DNA of 64,000 bases from Pectinatus sottacetonis (GCF_015732155.1 NZ_WIQK01000001.1:1932001-1996000), one strand, 5' to 3'. Numbered from the stretch's first letter, positions 17,861 to 28,685 are shown. A program made the numbers and translations. Notes: generated by a model not told the origin, from the letters alone.

Positions 17861-20026
17861 TTATTTTATTTTTTGCAATGCAGCATAGGCTACAACATAG
17901 GAAATAAGACTTTCAGAACCCTCATTCTTATTTAGTCCTGTTGCCATCAGACCATCCATACAGCCGCCTGTATCAGTGTCTATAAGGGACAGGCCAAGGG
18001 TGTTTTTCCCCGTGTACCAGTTAAAACAGCTTGCTGCATAATCAGCATATATATGATCATTAGTTAATTTATAGGCTGTTATACAGGCAAGGATTGTTGC
18101 ACATGCTTCCACTGGCTGTTGGTCAAATACAGCTGCTGGCTCATTTTTTTTCATCCAGCCTTTACAGCCTATAGGCATAAATATACCCTTGCTAAAAGTT
18201 TTTTTCAGCAGAAAATTTAAGCTGTCAACACCAGCTTGTTTATAGGCGGTTTTTTTGCTGAAAGTATATGCCTGTAATAATGCATGTGGCAGGACTGCGT
18301 TACAGTAGGTGAGTTCGTTTTCGAACCACTGCCAGTTTTTTTCAGCATGATTTTGGTAAGCTGTGTAAATTTTTTCTGCCAAGTGTAGTATTATATCCGA
18401 CATTTTGTGGTTATTCCATAGGGTAAGGCCAAGTAACGAATAGGCACAGGCACGTAAAAAATTCAGATGAGAATAACATTTAATGCTGTGTTGAAGCATT
18501 TTATCAGCGGTTAAACGGATATCATCAGGGAAACATTCCAGAGAAACTGCAAAGCCCAGAGACCATATACACCGACCAAAACAATCTTCTGATCCCTTAG
18601 CTTCAGCAAAATGATGGTCATAATCCATAAAGTTACGAAACCATCCTTCATTTTGTTTATTTTGTGCATATAATAAAAATCTTAAATATATGACAGCCAA
18701 TTCAAGATACTGGGGATTTTTAGTAGCAGCAAATAACATACCTGCCATTATTAGTCCTCTTGCATTATCATCGCTGGTATATCCTTCAGAAGGATCTGGA
18801 ACAGCATTGACAGCATGCTGAAATATGCCGGTATCATCAGTCAGACGTTTAATATATTTATTAAAAATTTGTTCTTTGTCCTTATCTTTATGGCATACAA
18901 GAGAAAATAACTGACTATAATGTTCCACAACACAACGCCACAGCATATTTTTCCCCAGATGGGACATATTATCTTCCATGTTCTTTTTTTCTTCAGGATT
19001 TTCAATAAGATAATTTATGCAGGCAGCTAAAGAGCTGCTGTCTTTGAATTGTGCTAAAAGACCACGTTTGTCTGAAAGCATTTCCCGGGCATATGGGTAA
19101 GGTGTTGAGACAATTACTCGTCCATAGCCGGCGGCATAAGCAAGTGTACCGCTCACAGCTTGTTCCTGGCCCAGATATGGTGTCATGTATATATCAGAAA
19201 GTTTCAGCCAATGGGCTATTTCTTCTTTAGATAAATATTTATTGACAAATAATACATTGTCTTCAAGATGAAGATCTTTAACTAATTGTTCTAGTGAATG
19301 CCGATAAGTTTCACCATATTTGCGGCGAATAACGGGATGAGTCTGTCCTAGTATAATATACAAAATATCTGGGTGTTTCCGGACTGCTTCACCTACAGCC
19401 TTAATACCATAATCAATACCCTTGCTGGGACTTAATAGGCCGAAAGTTGTTATTATTATCTTTTTTTCTAAATGGGAAGTTTTTTTAAGCGTTTCTCTGT
19501 CAGGAAAATCAAAATAAGGAACACCATGGTGAATTTTTTCTATTTTTTCAGGTGGGGCATTATATATTTTTTGCAATAATATACGAGAATTTTCTGCCAT
19601 TGTAGTGACTTTTTGACTTTTTTGGCATAAAAATTGTAAAATTTGCTGCTGTTTTTCATTAGGATTAGGTAAAACTGTGTGAAAAGTGGTTATTATAGGT
19701 TTTTTTACTTTATTGACAAGTTCCAATAAATACTCTCCGTCTTTACCACCGAATATGCCATATTCATGTTCGATAATAAGCAGCTGAATATCAGAGTCAT
19801 TTATTTTTTGAGCAGTATCAATATAACTTTGCCTATCTTCCTGAGAAAAGTCAAATAAAACGTCTGCATCGTAGTCATAATTATCATCACTGATAGCAAT
19901 TACATGGGGAGAAATAGAAGAATCTTTTTTTAATTCGCGTAAAAGATCCTGGGTAAAAGTTGCAATCCCACATTTTCGAGGTGGATAAGTGCTTAAAAAA
20001 GCAATTTTTAAAATAGAATTATTAAT
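17861..20026 (-). CDS. Two-domain glycosyltransferase: GT4 domain plus C-terminal helical (glycosidase-like) domain
   Basis: The obvious start (TTG at 19726) would remove about 100 residues, but the same frame upstream encodes a clear GT4 N-terminus: KIAFLSTYPPRKCGIATF near residue 7, then DIQLLIIEHEYGIFGG. No ATG, GTG or TTG precedes this block before the in-frame stop. The best start is ATT at 20026, nine bases after AAAGGGAG, giving 721 residues. The GT-B core continues with TFGLLSPSKGIDYGIKAV and a nucleotide-sugar site near EQAVSGTLAYAAGYGR. From about residue 400 a helical domain begins (GYTSDDNARGLIMAG), rich in WF, CF and W motifs like alpha/alpha-barrel glycosidases. The gene is last in a run with GH130 and a nucleotidyltransferase, so a mannosyl donor is likely. 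The exact start is uncertain; the upstream coding is not. Confidence 0.85.
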   Translation of the reverse strand: MNNSILKIAFLSTYPPRKCGIATFTQDLLRELKKDSSISPHVIAISDDNYDYDADVLFDFSQEDRQSYIDTAQKINDSDIQLLIIEHEYGIFGGKDGEYLLELVNKVKKPIITTFHTVLPNPNEKQQQILQFLCQKSQKVTTMAENSRILLQKIYNAPPEKIEKIHHGVPYFDFPDRETLKKTSHLEKKIIITTFGLLSPSKGIDYGIKAVGEAVRKHPDILYIILGQTHPVIRRKYGETYRHSLEQLVKDLHLEDNVLFVNKYLSKEEIAHWLKLSDIYMTPYLGQEQAVSGTLAYAAGYGRVIVSTPYPYAREMLSDKRGLLAQFKDSSSLAACINYLIENPEEKKNMEDNMSHLGKNMLWRCVVEHYSQLFSLVCHKDKDKEQIFNKYIKRLTDDTGIFQHAVNAVPDPSEGYTSDDNARGLIMAGMLFAATKNPQYLELAVIYLRFLLYAQNKQNEGWFRNFMDYDHHFAEAKGSEDCFGRCIWSLGFAVSLECFPDDIRLTADKMLQHSIKCYSHLNFLRACAYSLLGLTLWNNHKMSDIILHLAEKIYTAYQNHAEKNWQWFENELTYCNAVLPHALLQAYTFSKKTAYKQAGVDSLNFLLKKTFSKGIFMPIGCKGWMKKNEPAAVFDQQPVEACATILACITAYKLTNDHIYADYAASCFNWYTGKNTLGLSLIDTDTGGCMDGLMATGLNKNEGSESLISYVVAYAALQKIK

Positions 20027-20215
20027 AAAAATCAGCTCCCTTTTCTCTGTTAAAAAGATGAGATATACTTCACTCTTTAATCTTTACAGTATTTGAAGTG
20101 TGAGTTTCTTGTTTATAATATGATAAGTATAAATCGTAGATTAATCTTGTGTGTTACACAGCTTTATAGCTTCATGTATCTTAAAGATGGAGAATACTTC
20201 TTCATTTTCGTTAGA

Positions 20216-21250
20216 TTATTTTATGGCTTTCACAGATGAAGGAGTAATTATATTTCGGCGTGATGTGTTCTTGATGACACTTTTGTCCGTTATAATACAA
20301 CGTTCTACCTTGACACCATTGTGTATTACTATTTTATTCCATAAAATACTATTGGAGATAGAGCTTCCTTCACCAACGACATTATTGTCACCTAGTATTA
20401 CTCGTGGTCCAACAATGGCACCTGGCCTTATTTGAACATTTTTGCCGATATAAATAGGACCGCGCAGGATAGCTGATCTGCTTATCTGAGTATTAGTATT
20501 ACTATAAATAGTCTGATGATGAAAATTCATATCCGCTAAATAAAGTTTTCCGTTAAAACCATCTTGATTTGCCCGGATATATTTTTCCGGTGTACCAATA
20601 TCCAGCCAGTAGTTACAGCCTTTAAAAATTGCTATTTTATAGTTGTCATGCAGAAGCTGAGGAAAAACTTCCCGTTCTATTGATACGGGCCTGTTTTTAG
20701 GGATACGTTTTAGAACATCAGGTTCAAAAATATAAACACCAGCATTAATAAAATGGGAGGTGATTTTGTCTGCTTTTGGTTTTTCACAGAATGAATTGGC
20801 ATATCCATTTTTTGTATATTCAATTACACCATAGTTTGATGGATTATCAACACGTGTGACGGCTATAGTAACAGCTGCATTTTTTCGTTTGTGGTAGCGA
20901 AGCATTTCAGAATAATTTATATTGCTTAAAATATCGGAATTAAAGACAAAAAATGTACTTTTGAGGTAATTTTCACAATTCTTTATGGCACCGCCTGTTC
21001 CTAAGGGACTTTCCTCCGTAATATATTTTATATTAAGACCAAAGGCGGCACCGCTGCCAAAATAATTTTTTATATAGTCTGGCTTATAGCATATGCTAAG
21101 TATAATATCACGGATACCATGAAATTTTAATAAATTCATATTATGCTCTAGTAATGGTTTTCCCATTATGGGAACCATTGGTTTGGGAATTTCACGAGTC
21201 AAAGGATATAATCTTGTTCCTTTTCCTCCGGCCAAAAATAATGCCTGCAT
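20216..21250 (-). CDS. Sugar-1-phosphate nucleotidyltransferase (mannose-1-phosphate guanylyltransferase-like)
   Basis: This cytoplasmic enzyme joins an NTP to a sugar 1-phosphate, making a nucleotide sugar and pyrophosphate. The N-terminal 230 residues form the nucleotidyltransferase domain: LAGGKGTRLYPLTREIPKP near residue 6, GTGGAI near 86, FNSDIL for the metal-binding Asp, and FCEKP. Residues 255-325 have hexapeptide turns (ILRGPIYIGKNVQIRPGAIVG in pieces) of a left-handed beta-helix. The 344-residue length fits the GDP-mannose pyrophosphorylase-like branch. Mannose is inferred from the adjoining GH130 gene, 36 bp upstream, whose product would be mannose 1-phosphate; glucose 1-phosphate is the alternative. 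Confidence 0.82.
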   Translation of the reverse strand: MQALFLAGGKGTRLYPLTREIPKPMVPIMGKPLLEHNMNLLKFHGIRDIILSICYKPDYIKNYFGSGAAFGLNIKYITEESPLGTGGAIKNCENYLKSTFFVFNSDILSNINYSEMLRYHKRKNAAVTIAVTRVDNPSNYGVIEYTKNGYANSFCEKPKADKITSHFINAGVYIFEPDVLKRIPKNRPVSIEREVFPQLLHDNYKIAIFKGCNYWLDIGTPEKYIRANQDGFNGKLYLADMNFHHQTIYSNTNTQISRSAILRGPIYIGKNVQIRPGAIVGPRVILGDNNVVGEGSSISNSILWNKIVIHNGVKVERCIITDKSVIKNTSRRNIITPSSVKAIK

Positions 21251-21286
21251 ATTTCATCACTTCTTTCAGTCTGTCAAGCATTTTAA

Positions 21287-22264
21287 TTAATTGTCTTCAG
21301 GAGCAGGACAGCTTTCAATGTAATCGAGAATTTCGTCAAGTGAAGCCGAGGCCAAGGCAATACAAGTATCAGCTGCACCATAATACATTTTGATTTTATT
21401 GTCAGTGGGATTTAAGATCCAGCCGCAAGGAAATACAACATCCCTTACGTCGCCTTCTTTTTCATAGTATTCCTGAGGACCAAATACCCATTCATCACTT
21501 CTGTGTAGTACCTTTAATGGATTTTCAAGATCAAGCAGGGCAAAGCCTAAGCGGTAAAGAGCACCAGAAGCTGTTTCACGCACTCCGTGATAGAGAATGA
21601 GCCAGCCTTTTGGTGTTTCAAGTGGCTGAGCGCTAATACCAACTTTACTTCCATCCCACCAGCTGCCGCCGCGGGAATTGATAAGTACCCTGTGATCGCC
21701 CCAGTACCTCAAATTTTCCGAGCATGATACCCATATATTGGCTCCATGTGCTATAGGACGATGTATCAGCAGCCAGCGTTTACCAAACTTATGGGGGAAC
21801 AGCGTGGCATCTTTATCTTCAGGCGGCATAATAGGTCCCAATCGTTCAAAGTTAGTGAAATCATCAGTGAGGGCCAGACTGACTACCGGGCCGCAGGCTG
21901 AATAAGCTGTGTAAGTTATAGCATATTTATGCAGTTCCTCAATATAAGTTATGCGGGGATCTTCTATGCCCCATGCTTCTTCAGGATGATCGGGGCTGGG
22001 AGAAAGTGTAGGGATTTTATCAATTACCCAATTACTTATCCCATCGTCACTAACAGCTTTTGTCAGATGAGAAAAACCACGCCGGTCTTCCACGCGGGCA
22101 AGCAGTAATATTTTTCCATCAAATATTGCTGCTGCAGGATTTAATACGACATTCACAGGATAGGGCCAGTCCTTTGCCATTAAAATAGGATTATAAGGAT
22201 AACGGTGAAAAAGTTCTTTAAAAGTATTATCCCCAGCTTTTAAGCGTGTTTCAAAATGACTCAA
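21287..22264 (-). CDS. GH130 family beta-mannoside phosphorylase
   Basis: GH130 enzymes cleave beta-mannosides with phosphate, releasing alpha-mannose 1-phosphate. The 325 residues match the five-bladed fold: NPAAAIFDGKILLLARVEDRRG near residue 42, WGIEDPRITYIE with the catalytic-region Asp near 100, the phosphate-contact segment KDATLFPHKFGKRWLLIHRP, SKVGISAQP, and LYHGVRETASGALYRLGFALLD. There is no signal peptide, so it acts in the cytoplasm. The start is TTG, 12 bases after AAAGGAG, with no better candidate in frame. It heads the three-gene locus. The linkage (beta-1,2 versus beta-1,4) cannot be told from sequence by eye. Confidence 0.9.
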   Translation of the reverse strand: MSHFETRLKAGDNTFKELFHRYPYNPILMAKDWPYPVNVVLNPAAAIFDGKILLLARVEDRRGFSHLTKAVSDDGISNWVIDKIPTLSPSPDHPEEAWGIEDPRITYIEELHKYAITYTAYSACGPVVSLALTDDFTNFERLGPIMPPEDKDATLFPHKFGKRWLLIHRPIAHGANIWVSCSENLRYWGDHRVLINSRGGSWWDGSKVGISAQPLETPKGWLILYHGVRETASGALYRLGFALLDLENPLKVLHRSDEWVFGPQEYYEKEGDVRDVVFPCGWILNPTDNKIKMYYGAADTCIALASASLDEILDYIESCPAPEDN

Positions 22265-22317
22265 TGTAATAATGCACTCCTTTTTACAGTAAAATAATTT
22301 TTATATATTATCATAAC

Positions 22318-22360
22318 AAAAAACACTAATATCAAGCGGAAAGCTGATACCAGTGTTTTA
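22318..22360 (-). terminator. Terminator-like hairpin in the leader of the GH130 operon
   Basis: On the minus strand, AAAACACT...TATCA...TGATA...AGTGTTTTTT folds into a broken stem followed by six T residues, ending about 50 bases before the GH130 start. Being upstream of the gene, it is either an attenuator or the end of an unrecognised transcript from 22361-22910. Confidence 0.55.
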
Positions 22361-22910
22361 ATAAAATTAATATTATAAGAGAAAATATTTTATCCGAAAC
22401 CCATATAATATTTTTAGATGTTGATCTTATTATAAGAAGATTATAAAATATGTGTAAATTATAAAGGAAAGAATATAATCTTTTGTCAACATAATATAAA
22501 AATAATCAATAATATTTATGGAACAAATTAATTTATAAAAAAAATTTAAATAATATTGATATGGTATCTGTTGCTTAACGGCAGAATACTTGATAAGTTA
22601 GATGATTTTACTGTAAACTATTAATTTTATATTCAAGTACCTATAACTATAATTTATACCTATTTTTATTTATTGTCAACTTTTTAAATAATGCAAAAAC
22701 TTTCATTACTGTCTTTTTTTTCTAAAATGACCAGGAAATAAATAGAAAGCTTATGTTTTTATGATAATAAGCTTATAAAGATGGTAATTACAGAAAAAAA
22801 TTTATATAGAAGCAAATAAACAAAGAAATTTTCATAAAAACACATAAAATACGATTATTTTAATAAATTTTCATATAAAATAATAGACTTATTTATATAT
22901 ATAATGAAAT
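22361..22910. other. Non-coding AT-rich stretch
   Basis: About 550 bp without a credible coding region on either strand and without a recognised RNA. It contains the likely promoter of the mannoside operon. The only structure I see is the flanking terminators on each side. Confidence 0.4.
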
Positions 22911-22953
22911 TTGCAGAATTAAATTCTTCTGGATAAAAAATTTAATTCTGCAA
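22911..22953 (-). terminator. Terminator after pyrR
   Basis: TTGCAGAATTAAATT (22911-22925) and AATTTAATTCTGCAA (22939-22953) form a perfect 15-pair stem 13 bp past the pyrR stop codon. It marks the end of the long obgE-to-pyrR housekeeping run. Confidence 0.8.
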
Positions 22954-22965
22954 GTAATGAACAAA

Positions 22966-24447
<1,482 letters not shown>

Positions 24448-24451
<4 letters not shown>

Positions 24452-24888
24452 TCTTCTGGTAATCCTTTGGTAAAAATATAGTAAATTATCATACAAACAC
24501 CGCAGACGATAGCCATATCAGCTATATTAAATACGGGCCAAATATGGAAATCAAAAAAATCAACGACTATACCTAATCTTATACGATCAATTAAATTTCC
24601 TATAGCACCACCTAAAAGTAGGGAAAAGGCAAATCGTAAAAAAAAAGGCATTTTTTTTATTTTAGGATAAAAATAGGCACTGCATACTAAAATAATTAAA
24701 GTAACAATTATAAAAAATAATCGTTGATTTTCTAAAATACCAAATGCAGCACCAGGATTTTGGATATAAGTAATACTGAAAATATCCGGAATTACAGGAA
24801 AAGACATACCAGGAAGCATTGTTAGCCGTATGTAATATTTTACTAATTGATCAATAATAATTATAGCTGCAATAAATGCTATAAACAT
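24448..24888 (-). CDS. lspA: Lipoprotein signal peptidase II
   Basis: Cleaves the signal peptide of diacylglyceryl-modified prolipoproteins in the inner membrane. The 146-residue protein has four membrane spans. Its two catalytic aspartates sit in the family motifs GGAIGNLIDRIRLG and VFNIADMAIV, with YIQNPGAAFGIL earlier. The start has GGAGAT nearby. Its stop overlaps the rluD start, as in many Firmicutes lspA-rluD pairs. Confidence 0.97.
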
Positions 24889-24907
24889 AATAGTATATCT
24901 CCAAATT

Positions 24908-25693
24908 CTATATATATCGTTTTAAAAAAAGACCTGTACGGCCTTTTTTTGTTTTTCCTCGTACCTGTGATACTTCTAACCTTCCTCGACCTCTCATAGA
25001 AATAATATCTCCCTCTTTCACGAGTTGAGAAGGTGTTTTTATATGTTGCCAGTTTAGCTTTAATTTATCAGCTTCAATTTCTGCTGCCATTTTACTGCGG
25101 GAAGTTCCATAGCCAGCAGCAGCTATAGAATCTATACGTAAAGAAGCTACTGTGACAGATATTTCTTTGCAGCGTTCTTCTCTGGGAGGAATAGCAGCTA
25201 GTGTTCCATATTGGCATGAAACTGAAGCTGCGCCAATGGTTGCTAAATTATTCATTATAAAATCTGCAATTTTTCCTGTGCAGATTATCTTTACACTACC
25301 AGGGTTTATTAACAGATCACCTAAATTTCTGCGGTCAATTCCTAATCCCATTAAGGAACCAAGAATATCACGATGGACAATGTGATAAAATTTTTCATTC
25401 CATTCAGCCACAATTATTTTTATGTCAAAACTTACTTTACCCATAAAATCATCATGGATCAATGCAGCACATTGTCGTTCAGCACCGTTGTAACCACCAT
25501 CAAAATCAATACGAATCCCATCATAATTAGCAGCTATAGTTTCAGCTATTTCTTGTCCGTAAGGATCTAAAAAATCACTTGTACGAAATTTTCTTGTTTT
25601 GTTAACTGCTTCAGCATTATCTACAAGGCGTATTGCTGTTTCTTCACCTTCAGTTCCTTTATAAAACCGAAGTATCTTTTCTCGATCAGCCAT
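24908..25693 (-). CDS. ylmH: YlmH-like S4-domain RNA-binding protein
   Basis: The 261-residue protein matches YlmH of the division cluster. An alpha/beta N-terminal region precedes HRDILGSLMGLGIDRRNLGDLL, a family signature, and a C-terminal S4 domain follows (SLRIDSIAAAGYGTSRSKMAAEI, then VKEGDIISMRGRGRLEV). In Bacillus, YlmH has been linked to ribosome-associated quality control. It starts 3 bp after proC and precedes lspA by 19 bp. The C-terminal tail KTKKGRTGLFLKRYI is basic. Confidence 0.93.
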   Translation of the reverse strand: MADREKILRFYKGTEGEETAIRLVDNAEAVNKTRKFRTSDFLDPYGQEIAETIAANYDGIRIDFDGGYNGAERQCAALIHDDFMGKVSFDIKIIVAEWNEKFYHIVHRDILGSLMGLGIDRRNLGDLLINPGSVKIICTGKIADFIMNNLATIGAASVSCQYGTLAAIPPREERCKEISVTVASLRIDSIAAAGYGTSRSKMAAEIEADKLKLNWQHIKTPSQLVKEGDIISMRGRGRLEVSQVRGKTKKGRTGLFLKRYI

Positions 25694-25695
25694 AT

Positions 25696-26493
25696 TTATT
25701 TATTCCCCATTAATTTTGATTTTTCTACAGCAGCTGTTACAGCATCTATCATGGCACCACGTACAGCTTTTTGTTCCATTACGTGAACACCTTCTATAGT
25801 TGTACCACCTGGAGATGTAACTTGGTCACGCAGCTGTGCAGGATGAAGTTCTGATTCCAATACCATTTTTGCTGCTCCTAAGACAGTCTGAGCTGCAAGT
25901 TTTATAGCAATGTCACGTTTTAATCCTGCACTTACTCCGGCATCCGACATCGCATCAATAATAACAAAAATAAAGGCAGGACCACTGCCGGATAAGCCGG
26001 AAACAGCATCCATAAGTTTTTCCTCAATGATTATTGTTTCACCGGCAGCAGAAAAAATTTTTCTTACCATATCTATTTCTGTTGGTTTAGCATTAACACC
26101 AGGAGTAATTGCTGACATACCGGCACTTACAGCCATTGGAGTATTAGGCATTACACGGATAACGGGATTTTCTGTAAAATGTTTTTCTAGTGAGGACAGA
26201 GTCATTCCAGCTATTATGGATACAATAATAACGGAATGATTTATATTTTTTATTTCATTTATTGCTTTTGATGCTGCCTGTGGCTTTATAGCCAGAATAA
26301 GCATATCTATATCATGCAGAAAAGGCTGTGAACCGACTGAAGCATGAATTTTATATCGTTTTTCTAAATATTGGCAACGGGTATCTTTGTGGTCAGAAAC
26401 ATAAATATTTTGCGGGTTCATCAGATTTTTAGCATTAATACCGCATATTATAGCTTCAGCCATAGCACCGCCGCCGATAAATCCTATTTTCAT
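25696..26493 (-). CDS. proC: Pyrroline-5-carboxylate reductase
   Basis: Makes proline from pyrroline-5-carboxylate using NAD(P)H, completing the route begun by proB and proA nearby. It has the N-terminal Rossmann signature MKIGFIGGGAMAEAI, RVMPNTPM in the middle, and the C-terminal dimer-domain signature VSGLSGSGPAFIFVIIDAMSDAGVSAGL in pieces, with LRDQVTSPGGTT near the end. I start at ATG 26493 rather than the adjacent TTG at 26496, since GGAG lies about 8 bases before the ATG; length 265. It lies in the usual Firmicutes position after sepF. Confidence 0.96.
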   Translation of the reverse strand: MKIGFIGGGAMAEAIICGINAKNLMNPQNIYVSDHKDTRCQYLEKRYKIHASVGSQPFLHDIDMLILAIKPQAASKAINEIKNINHSVIIVSIIAGMTLSSLEKHFTENPVIRVMPNTPMAVSAGMSAITPGVNAKPTEIDMVRKIFSAAGETIIIEEKLMDAVSGLSGSGPAFIFVIIDAMSDAGVSAGLKRDIAIKLAAQTVLGAAKMVLESELHPAQLRDQVTSPGGTTIEGVHVMEQKAVRGAMIDAVTAAVEKSKLMGNK

Positions 26494-26547
26494 CAAATCA
26501 CTCCAATGACAGTTTATACAAATATATTATAAAATAAGTGAACAGAG

Positions 26548-27036
26548 TTATTCCCAAGGTAATTTATCACCTTGTGGAGGAGCAGGATGTGTAGTTAAAT
26601 CAGAAAAAGTAACATTGACATTATTAGGTGCACATAGAAAGATATGTTGTCCAACTTTTTGAATATCACCGGCAAGCGCATATGTAGCACCGCTTATAAA
26701 ATCAATAATCCTTTTTGCAATATCATCAGCAGTATTTTCAAAATTTAAAACTACTGGTTTGTGGGCTTTTATATAGTCAGCTATTTGTTGGGCATCATCA
26801 AAAGACGCGGGTTCGATGATTATTACTTTCATTTGTTTGTTTTTATTGAATGTATTGTTTGAATTACTGCCGGAAGAACCAGCAGCTGTTTGAAAACTAA
26901 CGACATTGTCCTGTAAATTATCCTCGCGGGGATATTCTCCGTCAGGTTCATTTTGATTTTCGTTGTAATGCTGCTCATCAGTATTTTTGCTGTCAGATAG
27001 GCCCATCTTACTGCCGAATTTATCAAAAAGACTCAT
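26548..27036 (-). CDS. sepF: Cell division protein SepF
   Basis: SepF anchors FtsZ to the membrane and shapes septum assembly. At 162 residues it shows the family plan: a short N-terminal amphipathic segment (MSLFDKFGSKMGL), an acidic, Asn/Gln-rich linker to about residue 65, and the compact SepF domain (VIIEPASFDDAQQIADYIKAHKPVVLNF, ending FLCAPNNVNVTF). A final tail reads APPQGDKLPWE. The start has GGAGGAGCGATT. It sits 12 bp after yggS and before proC, matching the ylm cluster. Confidence 0.96.
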   Translation of the reverse strand: MSLFDKFGSKMGLSDSKNTDEQHYNENQNEPDGEYPREDNLQDNVVSFQTAAGSSGSNSNNTFNKNKQMKVIIIEPASFDDAQQIADYIKAHKPVVLNFENTADDIAKRIIDFISGATYALAGDIQKVGQHIFLCAPNNVNVTFSDLTTHPAPPQGDKLPWE

Positions 27037-27048
27037 AATCGCTCCTCC

Positions 27049-27738
27049 TTAATATTGGCGCGGTCCGAATATTGCAGTTCCTACGCGCACGATATTAGCA
27101 CCTTCCTCGATGGCAATTTTATAATCATGTGTCATTCCCATTGAAAGATATTTGATATCAGCGTTAGAAAAATGCATTTGTTGTACTTCCTTAAATAATT
27201 TATACATTCTTTTAAACATTGGACGGACTTTTTCTAAATCATCCAAATTAGGAGCTATGAACATTAATCCACCTAATTTTAAATGTTTAAGCCTGTCAAT
27301 ATCCTGCAGAAGCGGCTGTAAATCCTCTAAATAAATACCTGTTTTACTCGTTTCCTTTACAAGATTCACCTGCACAAGGATATTTTGCAGTTTATTTATT
27401 TTAGCAGCTTCTTTATCTATAATATCAGCAAGTTTTATGCTGTCAACTGATTCAATAAAATTAAATATTTTGACAGCATGTTTTACTTTATTTGTCTGCA
27501 AGTGTCCTATTAAATGCCATTTTACGTTGCGATTGAGTAAAGCATATTTTTCCATTGCTTCCTGGACACGATTTTCGCCGATATATTGAGCTCCGGCATC
27601 AATGGCTTCCTGCATTTCCTCTACCGAATGGTTTTTGGTTACAGCGATAAGTTTAACAGATTCATCCATATCGGGCTGGCGTTTTTTGGCAGCTTCATAA
27701 ATATTTTTTTTTACAGTTAATAAATTTTCTTTGATCAT
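27049..27738 (-). CDS. YggS/YlmE family pyridoxal-phosphate homeostasis protein
   Basis: A 229-residue single-domain PLP-binding protein of the alanine-racemase-like fold that buffers pyridoxal phosphate. The PLP lysine is in KLIAVTKNHSVEEM near residue 31; other marks are GENRVQEAMEKY, WHLIGHLQTNKVKHAV, LGGLMFIAPN and YLSMGMTHDYKIAIEEGANIVRVGTAIFG in pieces. The start has GAGGAGATATAGCA before ATG. Position directly before sepF is that of ylmE in Bacillus. Confidence 0.95.
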   Translation of the reverse strand: MIKENLLTVKKNIYEAAKKRQPDMDESVKLIAVTKNHSVEEMQEAIDAGAQYIGENRVQEAMEKYALLNRNVKWHLIGHLQTNKVKHAVKIFNFIESVDSIKLADIIDKEAAKINKLQNILVQVNLVKETSKTGIYLEDLQPLLQDIDRLKHLKLGGLMFIAPNLDDLEKVRPMFKRMYKLFKEVQQMHFSNADIKYLSMGMTHDYKIAIEEGANIVRVGTAIFGPRQY

Positions 27739-27878
27739 TGCTATATCTCCTCTAAGGATATATTTATGCTAACTTAAATATCTTCCTCTTAAATACGGTG
27801 TTTTCCTGCAATAAAATTGATTTTTACAATTAAATTTTACTAAAATAGCGATTTTTTAGCTTCATTTTACAATTTGTC

Positions 27879-28685
27879 TTACTTCAAGCAGAGGAGAGCA
27901 GCATGTCGTCCCGTTTTTCCGGCAGCAGCCCGATAAGAATAAAATTCGGTACAATGGCATGATGTGCAGTACTCTTTTTCTGGTGATATGTTTTCTGGAA
28001 GGATACCATGCTCTATCAGCAAAATTTTATTAGCATCATATAAGGAAAGATAAGCAGTATTCCTGTAAGTTAAAATTTTATCTACAGCATTTGTCGTTTT
28101 TTTTATTTGGGAAAAGACAGCGGTGAATTGTGTTCTTACGTCATCACCAATTTCATAGCAGCATTGACCAATGCATGGACCGATACCAGCAATGCATTCT
28201 TCTGGTTTAGTGTTGTATTGTGCCTGCATTGCCTGCAAAGTTTTGCCGGCAATATCAGCTATAGTACCACGCCAGCCAGCATGAGCAAGACCAATGGCTT
28301 CATTTACAGTATCATAAATTAATATAGGAGTACAATCAGCAAAAAAAAGCATTAAGGGAATGTTTTTCTCGTTAGTAATTAGTCCATCGGTGTTTTTTAT
28401 TGCGGTTGACAGCTCATGGGCTCCTTTTCCCTTGTCTGCTGCAGTCACGGTATAGATGTTATCTTTATGAATTTGTTCACAGCAGACAACATTTTCAAAA
28501 TTAATATTTAGGGCGTTACAAAAAAGCTGTCTGTTAGTTATAACTTTTGCTGCAGTATCACCTACATGCAGGCCCATATTCAGTGATGCATAACAGCCTT
28601 GACTCACTCCGCCGGTTTTCAAAGAAAAACCGTGTACTAATTTATTATTATATTTTGTGAATAATGGTAATTCATGTATATGCAT
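27879..28685 (-). CDS. pgeF: PgeF/YfiH-type purine nucleoside / peptidoglycan-editing enzyme
   Basis: Members of this laccase-fold family bind zinc or copper. They have been described as purine nucleoside phosphorylases/adenosine deaminases and, in E. coli, as acting on mis-made peptidoglycan precursors. Metal-site motifs are present: CCEQIHKDNIY, FADCTPILIYD, GLAHAGWRGTIADIAG and IGPCIGQCCYEIGDDV. I start it at ATG 28685 (MHIHELPLFTKY), which has AAAGGAGGAACA in front. The longer start at 28772 would overlap the radical SAM gene by 77 bp without a ribosome site. Length is 268 residues. Confidence 0.93.
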   Translation of the reverse strand: MHIHELPLFTKYNNKLVHGFSLKTGGVSQGCYASLNMGLHVGDTAAKVITNRQLFCNALNINFENVVCCEQIHKDNIYTVTAADKGKGAHELSTAIKNTDGLITNEKNIPLMLFFADCTPILIYDTVNEAIGLAHAGWRGTIADIAGKTLQAMQAQYNTKPEECIAGIGPCIGQCCYEIGDDVRTQFTAVFSQIKKTTNAVDKILTYRNTAYLSLYDANKILLIEHGILPENISPEKEYCTSCHCTEFYSYRAAAGKTGRHAALLCLK

